Origin: Microbacterium karelineae
GTDB taxonomy: Bacteria > Actinomycetota > Actinomycetes > Actinomycetales > Microbacteriaceae
Assembly: GCF_009745985.1 (NCBI RefSeq)
Contig: NZ_WFIX01000184.1
Span: 62,001-126,000, forward strand
Direction: 5' to 3'
DNA length: 64,000 nucleotides
The notes beneath the pieces are model-generated. The model was not told the origin of the DNA. It did not search any database and was given only the letters and a program-made list of their open reading frames with translations. A program made the position numbers and the translations under genes. Shown here one piece after another: positions 1 through 8,221 of this stretch. Each line of letters begins with the position of its first letter. Within the stretch, counting starts at the first letter, position 1.

Positions 1-611
1 GCTTCGTCGTCGCGCGAGTCGAAGATGAAGCGGTGCGCGTTCACGATCGCCGCCGGTCCGAAGTACTGGCCGTCGGTCCAGAACACCGGGCACGAGGACG
101 TGCACGCGGCGCACAGGATGCACTTCGTCGTGTCGTCGAAGCGCTCGCGGTCGTCGATCGACTGGTAGCGCTCCTTGCCCTTCTCGGGCTCGCTGCGCGA
201 CTGCAGAAACGGCTGCACCTCGCGGAACGCGGCGAAGAACGGCTCCATGTCGACGATGAGGTCCTTCTCGAGCGGAAGGCCCTTGATCGCCTCGACGTAG
301 ACGGGCTTCGAGATGTCGAGATCCTTGATGAGCGTCTTGCACGCGAGCCGGTTGCGGCCGTTGATGCGCATCGCGTCGGATCCGCAGATGCCGTGCGCGC
401 ACGAGCGGCGGAACGACAGCGAGCCGTCCATGTCCCACTTGATCTTGTGCAGCGCGTCGAGCACGCGGTCGGTCGGGTACATCTCGACGTCGTAGTCGAC
501 CCACTTGGGTTCGCTGTCGACCTCGGGGTCGTACCGGCGCACCATGAAGGTCACGAGGTACGACTGGATGACCTCTTCGATGGGAGCCTCGGCCGTGGCG
601 GTGTCGGCCAT
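1..611 (-). CDS. sdhB: Succinate dehydrogenase iron-sulfur subunit (partial)
   Basis: Electron-transfer subunit of complex II, which passes electrons from the SdhA flavin to the membrane quinone site. About 203 codons are visible; the C-terminal fifth lies beyond the window edge. The [2Fe-2S] cysteines are seen in CAHGICGSDAM followed by LACKT, and the CILCAACTSSCPVFW cluster motif is present, so the N-terminal ferredoxin domain and the first half of the helical domain are intact. The ATG at 611-609 overlaps the sdhA stop by one base (TGATG), so the two are translationally coupled. It is the last gene of a C-D-A-B operon. Identification is secure. Confidence 0.97.
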   Translation of the reverse strand, partial: MADTATAEAPIEEVIQSYLVTFMVRRYDPEVDSEPKWVDYDVEMYPTDRVLDALHKIKWDMDGSLSFRRSCAHGICGSDAMRINGRNRLACKTLIKDLDISKPVYVEAIKGLPLEKDLIVDMEPFFAAFREVQPFLQSRSEPEKGKERYQSIDDRERFDDTTKCILCAACTSSCPVFWTDGQYFGPAAIVNAHRFIFDSRDDE

Positions 612-2437
612 CAGTACTTCCTCTCCATGGGCGGGTAGCGCAGCTCTCCGGCGTCGTCCTTCGTGAACGTCACCGGCTTCCATTCGAGCGTGATGTGGTC
701 GTCCGGATCGGGCGAGTGCGGGTCGCCCGTGAGGTACGCCATCGTGTGCTGCATGTACTTCTCGTCGTCGCGATCGGGGTAGTCCTCGCGCATGTGCCCG
801 CCGCGGCTCTCCTTGCGGTTGCGCGCGGCGTACGCGACGATCTCGGCGAGGTCGAGCAGGAAGCCGAGCTCGATGGCCTCGAGCAGGTCGGTGTTGAACC
901 GCTTGCCCTTGTCGTCGACGCCGACGTTCATGTAGCGCTCGCGCAGCTCGTGGATCGTGCCCATGACATTCGTCAGGGTCTCCTCGGTGCGGAACACCTG
1001 CGCGTTCTTGTCCATCTCATCCTGCAGCGTGCGCCGCAGGTCGGCGATGCGCTCGGTGCCGTTCGAGGTGCGCAGGCGCTCGACCATCTCACGCACCTCC
1101 TTCGCCGGGTCCTCGGGGAGGGGCACGAACTCGGCGTCCTGCGCGTACTTGACCGCATTGATGCCGCAGCGCTTGCCGAACACGTTGATGTCGAGGAGCG
1201 AGTTGGTGCCGAGGCGGTTGGACCCGTGCACCGACACGCAGGCGCACTCGCCGGCGGCGAAGAGGCCGGGCACGACCGTCTCGTTGTCGGCGAGCACCTC
1301 GCCGTCGTTGTTCGTCGGGATGCCGCCCATCGCGTAGTGCGCGGTCGGCATGACGGGGACCGGCTCGACGACGGGGTCGACGCCCAGGTAGGTGCGGGCG
1401 AACTCCGTGATGTCGGGCAGCTTCGTCTCGAGGACCTCGGCGCCCAGGTGGGTGCAGTCGAGGTAGACGTAGTCCTTGTTCGGGCCGGCTCCCCGGCCCT
1501 CGAGGACCTCCTTCACCATCGACCGCGCCACGATGTCGCGCGGCGCGAGGTCCTTGATGGTGGGGGCGTAGCGCTCCATGAAGCGCTCGCCCGACGCGTT
1601 TCGGAGGATCGCCCCCTCGCCGCGCGCTCCCTCCGTGAGGAGGATGCCGAGGCCCGCGAGGCCCGTCGGGTGGAATTGGAAGAACTCGATGTCCTCGAGG
1701 GGCAGGCCCTTGCGCCAGACGATGCCGACGCCGTCGCCCGTGAGGGTGTGAGCGTTCGAGGTCGTCTTGAACATCTTGCCGAAGCCGCCGGAGGCGAACA
1801 CGACCGACTTCGCCTGGAAGACGTGCAGGTCGCCCGTCGCGAGCTCGAGCGCGACGATGCCGGCGATCTTCGTCGTGCCGCCGTCCTTCACCGTGATGAG
1901 GTCGAGGGCGTAGAACTCGTTGAAGAAGTTGATGCCGAGCTTGACGCAGTTCTGGTACAGCGTCTGCAGGATCATGTGGCCCGTGCGGTCGGCGGCGTAG
2001 CAGGCCCGGCGCACGGGCGCCTTGCCGTGTTCTCGGGTGTGGCCGCCGAAGCGGCGCTGGTCGATCTTGCCGTCGGGCGTGCGGTTGAAGGGCAGGCCCA
2101 TGTTCTCGAGGTCGATGACCGCGTCGATGGCCTCCTTCGCGAGGATCTCCGCCGCGTCCTGGTCGACGAGGTAGTCCCCGCCCTTGATCGTGTCGAAGGT
2201 GTGCCACTCCGGCGAGTCGTCCTCGACGTTCGCGAGCGCCGCGGCCATGCCGCCCTGCGCTGCGCCCGTGTGCGAGCGCGTGGGGTAGATCTTCGTGACG
2301 ACGGCCGTCTTGGCGCCGGGCCCCGCCTCGATCGCGGCGCGCATGCCGGCGCCGCCGGCGCCGACGATCACGACGTCGAACTGGTGGTGGTAGACGCCGT
2401 CCTTGAGCTCTGCGTCGGGGTATGCCGTAGAAGTCAT
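611..2437 (-). CDS. sdhA: Succinate dehydrogenase flavoprotein subunit
   Basis: Catalytic subunit of complex II in the TCA cycle, oxidising succinate to fumarate. The 608-residue product has the dinucleotide-binding GAGGAG near residues 26-31, the covalent-FAD signature SHTGAAQGG (His56), the active-site HTREHGKAP region and the family block [11 protein letters not shown] chose the ATG at 2437 ([11 protein letters not shown]) because the reading frame upstream has no flavoprotein similarity and runs across sdhD. Length is normal for the family. It lies 26 bases after sdhD and overlaps sdhB by one base. Confidence 0.98.
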   Translation of the reverse strand: MTSTAYPDAELKDGVYHHQFDVVIVGAGGAGMRAAIEAGPGAKTAVVTKIYPTRSHTGAAQGGMAAALANVEDDSPEWHTFDTIKGGDYLVDQDAAEILAKEAIDAVIDLENMGLPFNRTPDGKIDQRRFGGHTREHGKAPVRRACYAADRTGHMILQTLYQNCVKLGINFFNEFYALDLITVKDGGTTKIAGIVALELATGDLHVFQAKSVVFASGGFGKMFKTTSNAHTLTGDGVGIVWRKGLPLEDIEFFQFHPTGLAGLGILLTEGARGEGAILRNASGERFMERYAPTIKDLAPRDIVARSMVKEVLEGRGAGPNKDYVYLDCTHLGAEVLETKLPDITEFARTYLGVDPVVEPVPVMPTAHYAMGGIPTNNDGEVLADNETVVPGLFAAGECACVSVHGSNRLGTNSLLDINVFGKRCGINAVKYAQDAEFVPLPEDPAKEVREMVERLRTSNGTERIADLRRTLQDEMDKNAQVFRTEETLTNVMGTIHELRERYMNVGVDDKGKRFNTDLLEAIELGFLLDLAEIVAYAARNRKESRGGHMREDYPDRDDEKYMQHTMAYLTGDPHSPDPDDHITLEWKPVTFTKDDAGELRYPPMERKY

Positions 2438-2463
2438 TCCTCTGTCAATCTCTTCCGTCAGGC

Positions 2464-2907
2464 TCAGGCGGCCTGGCAGGCGGTCCAGAGCGTGCTGCTC
2501 TCGGTGACGCCCAGGCACGGGTCGAAGGTGAACACGACGAGCGTGCCGAGCAGGATCATGAGCGCGGCGACGATGCCGATCACCCAGACGAGCACGGCGC
2601 GCGCCTTGGCGTTCAGCACGTAGTCGTTCACGATCGTGCGCATGCCGTTGGCGCCGTGGATGAAGGCGAGCCAGAGCATCAGCACGTCCCACCACTGCCA
2701 GAACGGATTCGCCAGCTTGCCCGCCACGAAGGCGAAGTCGAGGGCGCTGATGCCGTCGCCGACCATGAGGTTGACGAAGAGGTGCCCGAAGATCAGCACG
2801 ACGAGCAGGACGCCCGATGCGCGCATGTACAGCCAGCCCCACTTCTCGAGGTTGGAGCCCTTGCGGCGCTGCGGCGTGCGCGGCGCGGCGATGGTCTGGG
2901 CGCTCAT
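2464..2907 (-). CDS. sdhD: Succinate dehydrogenase membrane anchor subunit
   Basis: Second hydrophobic anchor of complex II; with SdhC it holds the quinone site and the SdhAB head on the membrane. The 147-residue protein has three predicted membrane helices at about 31-50, 72-92 and 103-127. A conserved [14 protein letters not shown] segment follows helix two and is typical of actinobacterial SdhD. Its ATG overlaps the sdhC stop by one base (TGATG), so translation is coupled. Assignment as D rather than C rests on gene order and on the better SdhC match of the upstream gene. Confidence 0.93.
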   Translation of the reverse strand: MSAQTIAAPRTPQRRKGSNLEKWGWLYMRASGVLLVVLIFGHLFVNLMVGDGISALDFAFVAGKLANPFWQWWDVLMLWLAFIHGANGMRTIVNDYVLNAKARAVLVWVIGIVAALMILLGTLVVFTFDPCLGVTESSTLWTACQAA

Positions 2908-3341
2908 CAGTGGCCACCTCCGATGTGCGAGAGGACGTTCGGGATGTGGCGCGCGCTGAAGCCGATCATCGTCACGGCCCAGACCGCGATGACGCCCCAG
3001 AACAGCTGGCGCTGATACTTCGCGCCCTTCGACCAGAAGTCGATGAGGATCACGCGCAGGCCGTTGAACGCGTGATACGCGATGCCGGCGACGAGGACGA
3101 CCTCGCCGAAGCCCATGATCGGGTTCTTGTAGGTGCCGATGACCGCGTCATACGCCTCTGGGGACACGCGGATGAGCGCCGTGTCGAGCACGTGGACGAG
3201 GAGGAAGAAGAAGATGGCGACGCCGGTGATGCGGTGGAGAACCCACGACCACATGCCCTCGCGGCCGCGGTACAGGGTGCCACGCGGAACCTTCGACGTG
3301 GTCTGGGACACATCGGGTGTCAGTCGCGCGGGTGCGGACAC
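2907..3341 (-). CDS. sdhC: Succinate dehydrogenase cytochrome b subunit
   Basis: First anchor and haem-binding subunit of complex II and first gene of the sdhCDAB operon. The 144-residue product carries the family signature [16 protein letters not shown] (about 25-40). Three membrane helices lie at about 40-57, 76-100 and 113-130. [13 protein letters not shown] contains His90, the position expected for the axial haem ligand. It ends one base into sdhD. It is divergent from the sugar nucleotidyltransferase gene, and the shared 221-base spacer holds an AT-richer palindrome (3464-3481) that may control one or both genes. Confidence 0.95.
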   Translation of the reverse strand: MSAPARLTPDVSQTTSKVPRGTLYRGREGMWSWVLHRITGVAIFFFLLVHVLDTALIRVSPEAYDAVIGTYKNPIMGFGEVVLVAGIAYHAFNGLRVILIDFWSKGAKYQRQLFWGVIAVWAVTMIGFSARHIPNVLSHIGGGH

Positions 3342-3463
3342 GATCGTCCTCTCTGATCGATGTTGGTGCGTCCGACGTCTCGCGCGACGCGGAGGACGCG
3401 CTCATCGGCCTGCTCGCCAGGATACTCCCAGGACCGTCTTCGATCGATGTAGGTGAACCTAAC

Positions 3464-3481
3464 TATCTCGACATCAAGATA
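3464..3481. promoter_or_regulatory. Imperfect 18-bp palindrome in the sdhC/manC spacer
   Basis: TATCTCGACATCAAGATA reads TATCTTGATGTCGAGATA on the other strand: perfect five-base outer arms with a purine/pyrimidine-conserved centre. It lies just beside an AGGTGAACCT half-palindrome at 3451-3460, in the AT-richest part of the divergent spacer. A dimeric repressor site controlling sdh is plausible; the regulator is not identified. Confidence 0.45.
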
Positions 3482-3549
3482 ACTTCCCTGGTCGCGCCGG
3501 AGACGCGCCGACGCGCCGAGGTCGCCGAGGGATCCCGATCCGCGTCGGC

Positions 3550-3555
3550 TAGCGT
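3550..3555 (+). promoter_or_regulatory. Probable -10 element of a leaderless manC transcript
   Basis: TAGCGT fits the actinobacterial TANNNT -10 element and ends seven bases before the ATG at 3563. No Shine-Dalgarno sequence sits in that gap, so transcription probably starts at or next to the start codon. The same layout recurs at 27566 and 56299. Confidence 0.45.
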
Positions 3556-3562
3556 GGGGCGC

Positions 3563-4675
3563 ATGTCTGCGCCGATCGACGACTTCTTCGCTGTGATCCC
3601 CGCGGGTGGCATCGGATCCCGGCTCTGGCCGCTCTCGCGCGCCGAGTCGCCGAAGTTCCTCCACGACCTGACCGGATCCGGCGCCTCGCTGCTGCGGGCG
3701 ACGTGGGATCGCCTGCTGCCCCTCGCGGGCCGCGAGAACATCGGCGTCGTCACGGGCCGAGCCCACGGCGACAAGGTCGAGGAGTCGCTCCCCGACATCG
3801 TCGCTGAGAACGTCTTCATCGAGCAGGACCAGCGCGACTCGGCCGCCGCGATCTGCCTCGCCGCGGCGATCCTGCGCGGCCGCAACCCCGACGCGATCAT
3901 CGGATCCTTCGCCGCGGATCACGTCATCGGTCGGCAGCGCGTGTTCGAGTTCACGGTGCGCCAGGCCGTCGCGGCCGCGCGCGAGGGATACATCGCGACG
4001 ATCGGCATCCAGCCGAGCGAGCCGGCCGTCGGCTTCGGCTACATCAAGACGGGCGAGGAGCTCGTCATCGACGACGCGCCCCTCGCGGCGCTCGTCGAGC
4101 GGTTCGTCGAGAAGCCCGACCTCGCGACCGCACGGTCGTACTTCGCCGACCGCTCCTATCTGTGGAACGCGGGCATGTTCATCTCGCGCGCGGACGTGCT
4201 GCTGAAGGAGCTCGCGGCGAACGAGCCCGAGCTGCACGACGGGCTCGTCGAGATCGCCGACGCGTGGGACACCGGCGACCGTGACGAGGTCGTCGCCCGC
4301 GTCTGGCCGGGCCTCAAGAAGATCGCGATCGACTACGCGGTCGCCGAGCCCGCCGCCGACAAGGGGCTGCTCGCCGTGATCCCCGGCCAGTTCGACTGGG
4401 ACGACGTCGGCGACTTCGCGAGCCTGTGGAACCTCATCGCGCCGGGGCGCCACGACACGGTGACCGTCATCGGCGACAACGAGAACGTGCTCGACGACGC
4501 CGCGTCCGGGCTCGTCGTCTCGCAGACGGATCGCGTCGTCGCGATGATCGGGGTCGAGAACGTCATCGTCGTCGACACACCGGATGCTCTTCTCGTGACG
4601 ACGCCCGAGCACGCGCAGCGCGTGAAGGGCGCCGTCAGCTCGCTGCACGATCGCGGGCGCGACAGCGTCCTCTGA
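3563..4675 (+). CDS. manC: Mannose-1-phosphate guanylyltransferase
   Basis: Converts mannose 1-phosphate and GTP to GDP-mannose, the donor for mannosylation of lipids, glycoproteins and polysaccharides. The 370-residue cytoplasmic protein begins with the nucleotidyltransferase signature GGIGSRLWPLSR (residues 15-26), followed by SPKFLHDL. It also has the family blocks FVEKPDLATA and LWNAGMFISRADVL. It is the single-domain form without a fused phosphomannose isomerase. The ATG at 3563 places this signature at the N-terminus; the upstream in-frame extension has no family character. It may be leaderless. It converges on the ABC ATPase gene with an 11-base gap. Confidence 0.93.
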   Translation: MSAPIDDFFAVIPAGGIGSRLWPLSRAESPKFLHDLTGSGASLLRATWDRLLPLAGRENIGVVTGRAHGDKVEESLPDIVAENVFIEQDQRDSAAAICLAAAILRGRNPDAIIGSFAADHVIGRQRVFEFTVRQAVAAAREGYIATIGIQPSEPAVGFGYIKTGEELVIDDAPLAALVERFVEKPDLATARSYFADRSYLWNAGMFISRADVLLKELAANEPELHDGLVEIADAWDTGDRDEVVARVWPGLKKIAIDYAVAEPAADKGLLAVIPGQFDWDDVGDFASLWNLIAPGRHDTVTVIGDNENVLDDAASGLVVSQTDRVVAMIGVENVIVVDTPDALLVTTPEHAQRVKGAVSSLHDRGRDSVL

Positions 4676-4686
4676 CGGACGGCGGA

Positions 4687-5544
4687 TCACCGCCCTCGAC
4701 GTCGCTTCTTCTGCTGCGTGCGGATCGTCGCGGTCGGGATCCTGCCCTCCCTGATGTGCGAGAGGATCTCGCTGCGCAGCGTCGCGAACGCCGGCAGCGC
4801 GCGCGTGGCGATCTGATCGCGCGGAGACGGGAGGCCGACGTCGAGCACCTCTGTCACGACCGCGGGGCGGCTGCCGAGCACAACGACGCGATCGGAGAGA
4901 TAGACGGCCTCATCGATGTCGTGCGTGACGACGACGATCGTCATGCTGAACCGGTCGCGGATGCGCAGGCACAGGTCCTCGAGCTCGAATCGCGTCTGCG
5001 CGTCGACCGAGGCGAAGGGCTCGTCCATGACGAGCACCTCCGGGCGGTAGGCGAGCGAGCGGGCGATGGCCACGCGCTGCTGCATCCCGCCGGAGAGCTC
5101 CCACGGAAAGCCGTCGACGGCGTGCTCGAGGCCGACGGCCGTGATCGCCTCGTCAACGCGCTCATCGCGTTCGCGCGCGGACAGCCGCAGATGCTTCAGC
5201 GGCAGGGCGACGTTCTTGCGCACCGTCAGCCAGGGCATGAGGGAGCGCGTGTACTCCTGGAAGACGAGCGCCATCTCCTCCGGCGGCCCCTGGATGGGGA
5301 CGCCGTCGATATACGCGGCGCCGGAGGAGACCGGCTGCAGACCGGTGAGGCACTTCAGCAGCGTCGTCTTGCCGACGCCGGACGGGCCGACGATGCAGAC
5401 GATCTCGCCCGCGGCCACGTCGAAGGTCAGATCCTCGATGATCCTGGTCGTGCTGGGGCCGGATCCGTAGGACTTGCCGAGCCCGCGGACGCTGAGCCGG
5501 TGCTGAGTCCCGGAGTCCGAGGCGGGGGTGATCTGGGAGGTCAT
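4687..5544 (-). CDS. ABC transporter ATP-binding protein, nitrate/sulfonate/taurine family
   Basis: Energises the importer encoded just upstream. The 285-residue protein shows Walker A GPSGVGKTT (about 53-61), a Q-loop VFQEYTRSL, the signature LSGGMQQRVAIARS, Walker B VLVMDEPFASVD and the switch VVVTHDIDEAVYLSDR. The spacing and sequence style are those of SsuB/TauB/NrtD ATPases. The chosen ATG at 5544 overlaps the permease stop by one base. The gene order lipoprotein, permease, permease, ATPase next to a sulfatase recalls the sulfate-ester importers (atsRBC) of pseudomonads. The substrate itself cannot be read from the ATPase. Confidence 0.93.
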   Translation of the reverse strand: MTSQITPASDSGTQHRLSVRGLGKSYGSGPSTTRIIEDLTFDVAAGEIVCIVGPSGVGKTTLLKCLTGLQPVSSGAAYIDGVPIQGPPEEMALVFQEYTRSLMPWLTVRKNVALPLKHLRLSARERDERVDEAITAVGLEHAVDGFPWELSGGMQQRVAIARSLAYRPEVLVMDEPFASVDAQTRFELEDLCLRIRDRFSMTIVVVTHDIDEAVYLSDRVVVLGSRPAVVTEVLDVGLPSPRDQIATRALPAFATLRSEILSHIREGRIPTATIRTQQKKRRRGR

Positions 5545-6362
5545 CACATGGCCTTTCCGAGCTGCTGCGAACGCACGTACCAACGGAGCACGCGGTCGCG
5601 GATGAGGGTGAAGACGAAATTGGTGACGTAGCCGATGATGCCGAGCAGGACGATGCCTGCCCACATATCGGCGGTCGCGAACGATTGCTGGGCGAGGAGG
5701 GTCATCGATCCGATCCCGTTCGACGAGCCGAGCATCTCGCTCGCGATCATGACGATGAAGGAGACCTGGAGGCTCACCTGCAGTCCGGAGGCGATGCGGG
5801 GGCTGGCGGCGGGCAGCCGCACGTCGAACAGGCGCTCTCGCGCACCGAGTCGGTAGATCTGCGAGACATCGCGGAGCTGAGGGTCGACCGAGCGCATTCC
5901 GTCGATTGTCGAGATCAGCGTCGGGAACAGCGCGGCGATCGCGATCGTCAGGATCCGCGTCTCGTTTCCGAAACCCAGAAGGGAGACGACGATCGGCACG
6001 AGCGCGACCGGTGGGATCGCTCTCCAGAAGTCGATGACGGGAGCGAACAGCCAGCGCGCCAGGCGGAAGGTTCCGAGCACGGCGCCGAGTGCGATGCCGC
6101 CGATGCCGCCGATGACGAAACCGGCGAGGAGGTTGCCGAGGCTCGGCAGGACGTCGCTGACGAGATGGTCGAAAAGCCACAGCTCCTGGAAGCGCTGGGC
6201 GATGGCTGACAGCGGAGGGAAGAACGGGTCTGTCGATCCCGCAGACGCGAACCACCAGAGGGCGATGAGCGCGACGGGAACAGCGATCTCGATGCCGATG
6301 AGGACGGGTTTCGTGATCGTCGGGATCCGGCGGATCCGTTGGGTCGTGGATGCTTCGGTCAT
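5544..6362 (-). CDS. ABC transporter permease, SsuC/TauC-type
   Basis: One of two paired membrane subunits of the importer. The 272-residue protein has about six hydrophobic segments and the BPD_transp_1 coupling region around residues 180-220, with SQIYRLGARERLFDVRLPAASPRIASGLQVS corresponding in part to the EAA loop. The chosen ATG at 6362 (MTEASTTQ) overlaps the upstream permease stop by one base; the longer frame is out-of-frame noise over that neighbour. A heteromeric permease pair is less usual than the homodimer of classic SsuC. Inner-membrane location. Confidence 0.9.
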   Translation of the reverse strand: MTEASTTQRIRRIPTITKPVLIGIEIAVPVALIALWWFASAGSTDPFFPPLSAIAQRFQELWLFDHLVSDVLPSLGNLLAGFVIGGIGGIALGAVLGTFRLARWLFAPVIDFWRAIPPVALVPIVVSLLGFGNETRILTIAIAALFPTLISTIDGMRSVDPQLRDVSQIYRLGARERLFDVRLPAASPRIASGLQVSLQVSFIVMIASEMLGSSNGIGSMTLLAQQSFATADMWAGIVLLGIIGYVTNFVFTLIRDRVLRWYVRSQQLGKAM

Positions 6363-7129
6363 CACACGGCCTCCTTCCGGAAGGATGGGTGCCAGTGCAG
6401 AACGCGGCGCTCCGCCTCTTCGCTCACGGCCTGGAAGAGCAGGCCGAGCACGCCGAGGGCGATGACGTAGGCGAACAGCTGGGTCTGGGACCCGCTGAGC
6501 TGCGCGCGCAGCAGGCTGTTTCCGAGCCCGGGGCCGCCCCCGAGCAGCCCTGCGACGACCGCGATGATGAGCGATGCGGGAACGGTGATGCGCACGGCGG
6601 TGCCGATGTACGACATCGCGCTCGGCAGCACGATCCGCCAGAGCACCTCGAAGCGTCCCATGCTGAACGAGCGAGCCGTCGCGATCGTGACGGGGTCGAC
6701 ATCGAAGACACCCGATGCCGTCTGCATGATGATCGGAAGCGCGCACCCGTAGAACACGAGGAACAGACCCATGTCCGTGGTCGGCCCGAGAACGAGGACG
6801 ACGAGCGGGAGGAGCACGATCGGCGGGATCGGCTTGAGGAACTCGAGGATCGCCCGCGTCGCGTGCATGGTGAGGGGTGATGTCGCGACGGCGATGCCGA
6901 TGACGACACCCGTGACCAGAGCGGCCGCGAAGCCGCCCAGCGCGACGAGAACGGTGGATCCCACGTCTGCCCAGAACTCGGGCGTCGGCAGAAGGGAGAA
7001 CCGCTCGGTGAAGGTCGCCGTCGCGGTCGGCAACGCGGATCCCGCCATCGGCCCGGCTGCGATCAGCTGCCAGGCCAGGATCGCGAACGCGAAGCCGGCC
7101 GTACCGGAGACGAGTCTCAGGGGGCGCAT
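6362..7129 (-). CDS. ABC transporter permease, SsuC/TauC-type (second subunit)
   Basis: Partner permease of the sulfatase-linked importer, 255 residues from the ATG at 7129 (MRPLRLVSGTAG). Six hydrophobic segments and an EAA-type loop (ATARSFSMGRFEVLWRIVLPSAM) are visible. The start is uncertain. No good Shine-Dalgarno precedes 7129, while a GTG at 7219 opens the same frame with an unconvincing proline/histidine-rich extension. An out-of-frame mini-ORF with a good ribosome site runs into this start (7117-7215) and may provide translation by coupling. Confidence 0.88.
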   Translation of the reverse strand: MRPLRLVSGTAGFAFAILAWQLIAAGPMAGSALPTATATFTERFSLLPTPEFWADVGSTVLVALGGFAAALVTGVVIGIAVATSPLTMHATRAILEFLKPIPPIVLLPLVVLVLGPTTDMGLFLVFYGCALPIIMQTASGVFDVDPVTIATARSFSMGRFEVLWRIVLPSAMSYIGTAVRITVPASLIIAVVAGLLGGGPGLGNSLLRAQLSGSQTQLFAYVIALGVLGLLFQAVSEEAERRVLHWHPSFRKEAV

Positions 7130-7215
7130 GGGAGGGGCTCTGCGGATGCGGCCTCGGCCGTGCGCCGGGGGAGGGCGAAGTTCATGATGTGCTCCGTGAG
7201 GTTTCGGCGGCTCAT
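7117..7215 (-). CDS. Possible leader/coupling mini-ORF before the permease
   Basis: A 32-codon frame starting at the ATG 7215, which overlaps the TGA of the lipoprotein gene. It holds an internal ATG at 7185 preceded by GGAG at six bases. It ends at a TGA 10 bases inside the permease coding region. The peptide from 7185 is MNFALPRRTAEAASAEPLP plus three residues. It resembles a permease N-terminus in the wrong frame, so it could be a coupling leader or the mark of a frameshift (natural or sequencing). No known family. Confidence 0.3.
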   Translation of the reverse strand: MSRRNLTEHIMNFALPRRTAEAASAEPLPCAP

Positions 7216-8201
7216 GCACCAGGGAGGATGACGTCGGTCATGTCGACCGGAGCATCGAGGAAGTCGAGCTCAACGAGGTTGTCGCCGATGACCTCGACGT
7301 CCTGCTGGGTGACTTCGAGCGGCCAGTAGATCTTCCCCGCGTCCTCGACGGCGACGTCGAGTCCTGCGATCTCGACGCCGGCGGCGATCGACTCGTCGAG
7401 ATTCTCGTTCGCATAGGCGTTGGCCTTGTGGATCGCGGCCTGGAAGCTCGTCACGACCTCGGATTTCTCCTCGGCGATCTGCGAGCTGGTCAGCCAGAAG
7501 CTGCTCGCGCCGTCGCCGAAGAACTCCGGTGCAGGCGACGCGATGCGCTCCATGCCGGCCTCTTCGGCCTGCAGGGTGAACGGATTCACCGGCACGGCGG
7601 CGTCGACCTGGCCCGAGGTGAGCGATTCGATCATCGACGTGAAATCGAGGGCCACCCATTCGATCGTCGACAGGTCGACGCCGGCGTTTCGCAGCGCCTG
7701 GCTGGCGGTCGCCTCGAGATTGGCCTTGCGGGCGTTCACCGCGATCGTGGCCCCCTCGAGATCGGCCAGCGAGGTGAATCCGGACGACGGGTCGACGTAG
7801 ACACCGGTGTCGTCGTAGAGGTCCAGCTCGGGGCCCGGGGGCACATCGGCGGGGAAGCCGCTGGCTCCCGCGACGATGACGACGGGGATGTCCTGAGCGC
7901 GTGCGTTCGCGAAGACGACGCCCGGGGAGAAGGCGATGTCGACCTGGCCGCCCTGCAGCGCGGCGAGGCCCGCCGGCGGCGCGGCGACCTGGGAGATCTC
8001 GATCTCGATGCCCTCCTCGGCGAAGAAGCCCTGCTCCGTCGCGATGTCGAGGGTGACATCGGACATGATGCCGACGGCGGCGACCGTGACCGTGGTGGTC
8101 CCGTCCTCATCGGCGCTTTCGGGGCTGCCTGCGGAACAGGCTGCGAGGGCGAGCGCCGCCAGCGCAGTGGACGTGACGGTGAGTGTGCGTGGGGTGTTCA
8201 T
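7212..8201 (-). CDS. Substrate-binding lipoprotein of NitT/TauT-type ABC importer
   Basis: Extracytoplasmic receptor that delivers substrate to the permease pair. The 329-residue protein starts with a lipoprotein signal peptide; the lipobox LALAAC gives Cys22 as the lipidated residue. The mature part follows the NMT1/SsuA-like pattern (ATEQGFFAEEGIEIEISQV, ALQGGQVDIAFSPG, SGQVDAAVPVNPF). The ATG at 8201 is preceded by GAAAGGA. It is the first transporter gene and lies 20 bases downstream of the sulfatase gene, so the five genes form one transcription unit. The ligand is unknown; a sulfate ester or sulfonate is inferred from the sulfatase. Confidence 0.9.
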   Translation of the reverse strand: MNTPRTLTVTSTALAALALAACSAGSPESADEDGTTTVTVAAVGIMSDVTLDIATEQGFFAEEGIEIEISQVAAPPAGLAALQGGQVDIAFSPGVVFANARAQDIPVVIVAGASGFPADVPPGPELDLYDDTGVYVDPSSGFTSLADLEGATIAVNARKANLEATASQALRNAGVDLSTIEWVALDFTSMIESLTSGQVDAAVPVNPFTLQAEEAGMERIASPAPEFFGDGASSFWLTSSQIAEEKSEVVTSFQAAIHKANAYANENLDESIAAGVEIAGLDVAVEDAGKIYWPLEVTQQDVEVIGDNLVELDFLDAPVDMTDVILPGA

Positions 8202-8221
8202 GGTGATCGTGTCCTTTCGGA

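Noticed and set aside
695-2623. Long plus-strand frame opposite sdhA
   Set aside because: It is a GC-codon shadow of sdhA; arginine/valine/aspartate-rich translation, no family character.
3451-3460. AGGTGAACCT as a DtxR/IdeR iron box
   Set aside because: Only the central part resembles the 19-base consensus; too short to support.
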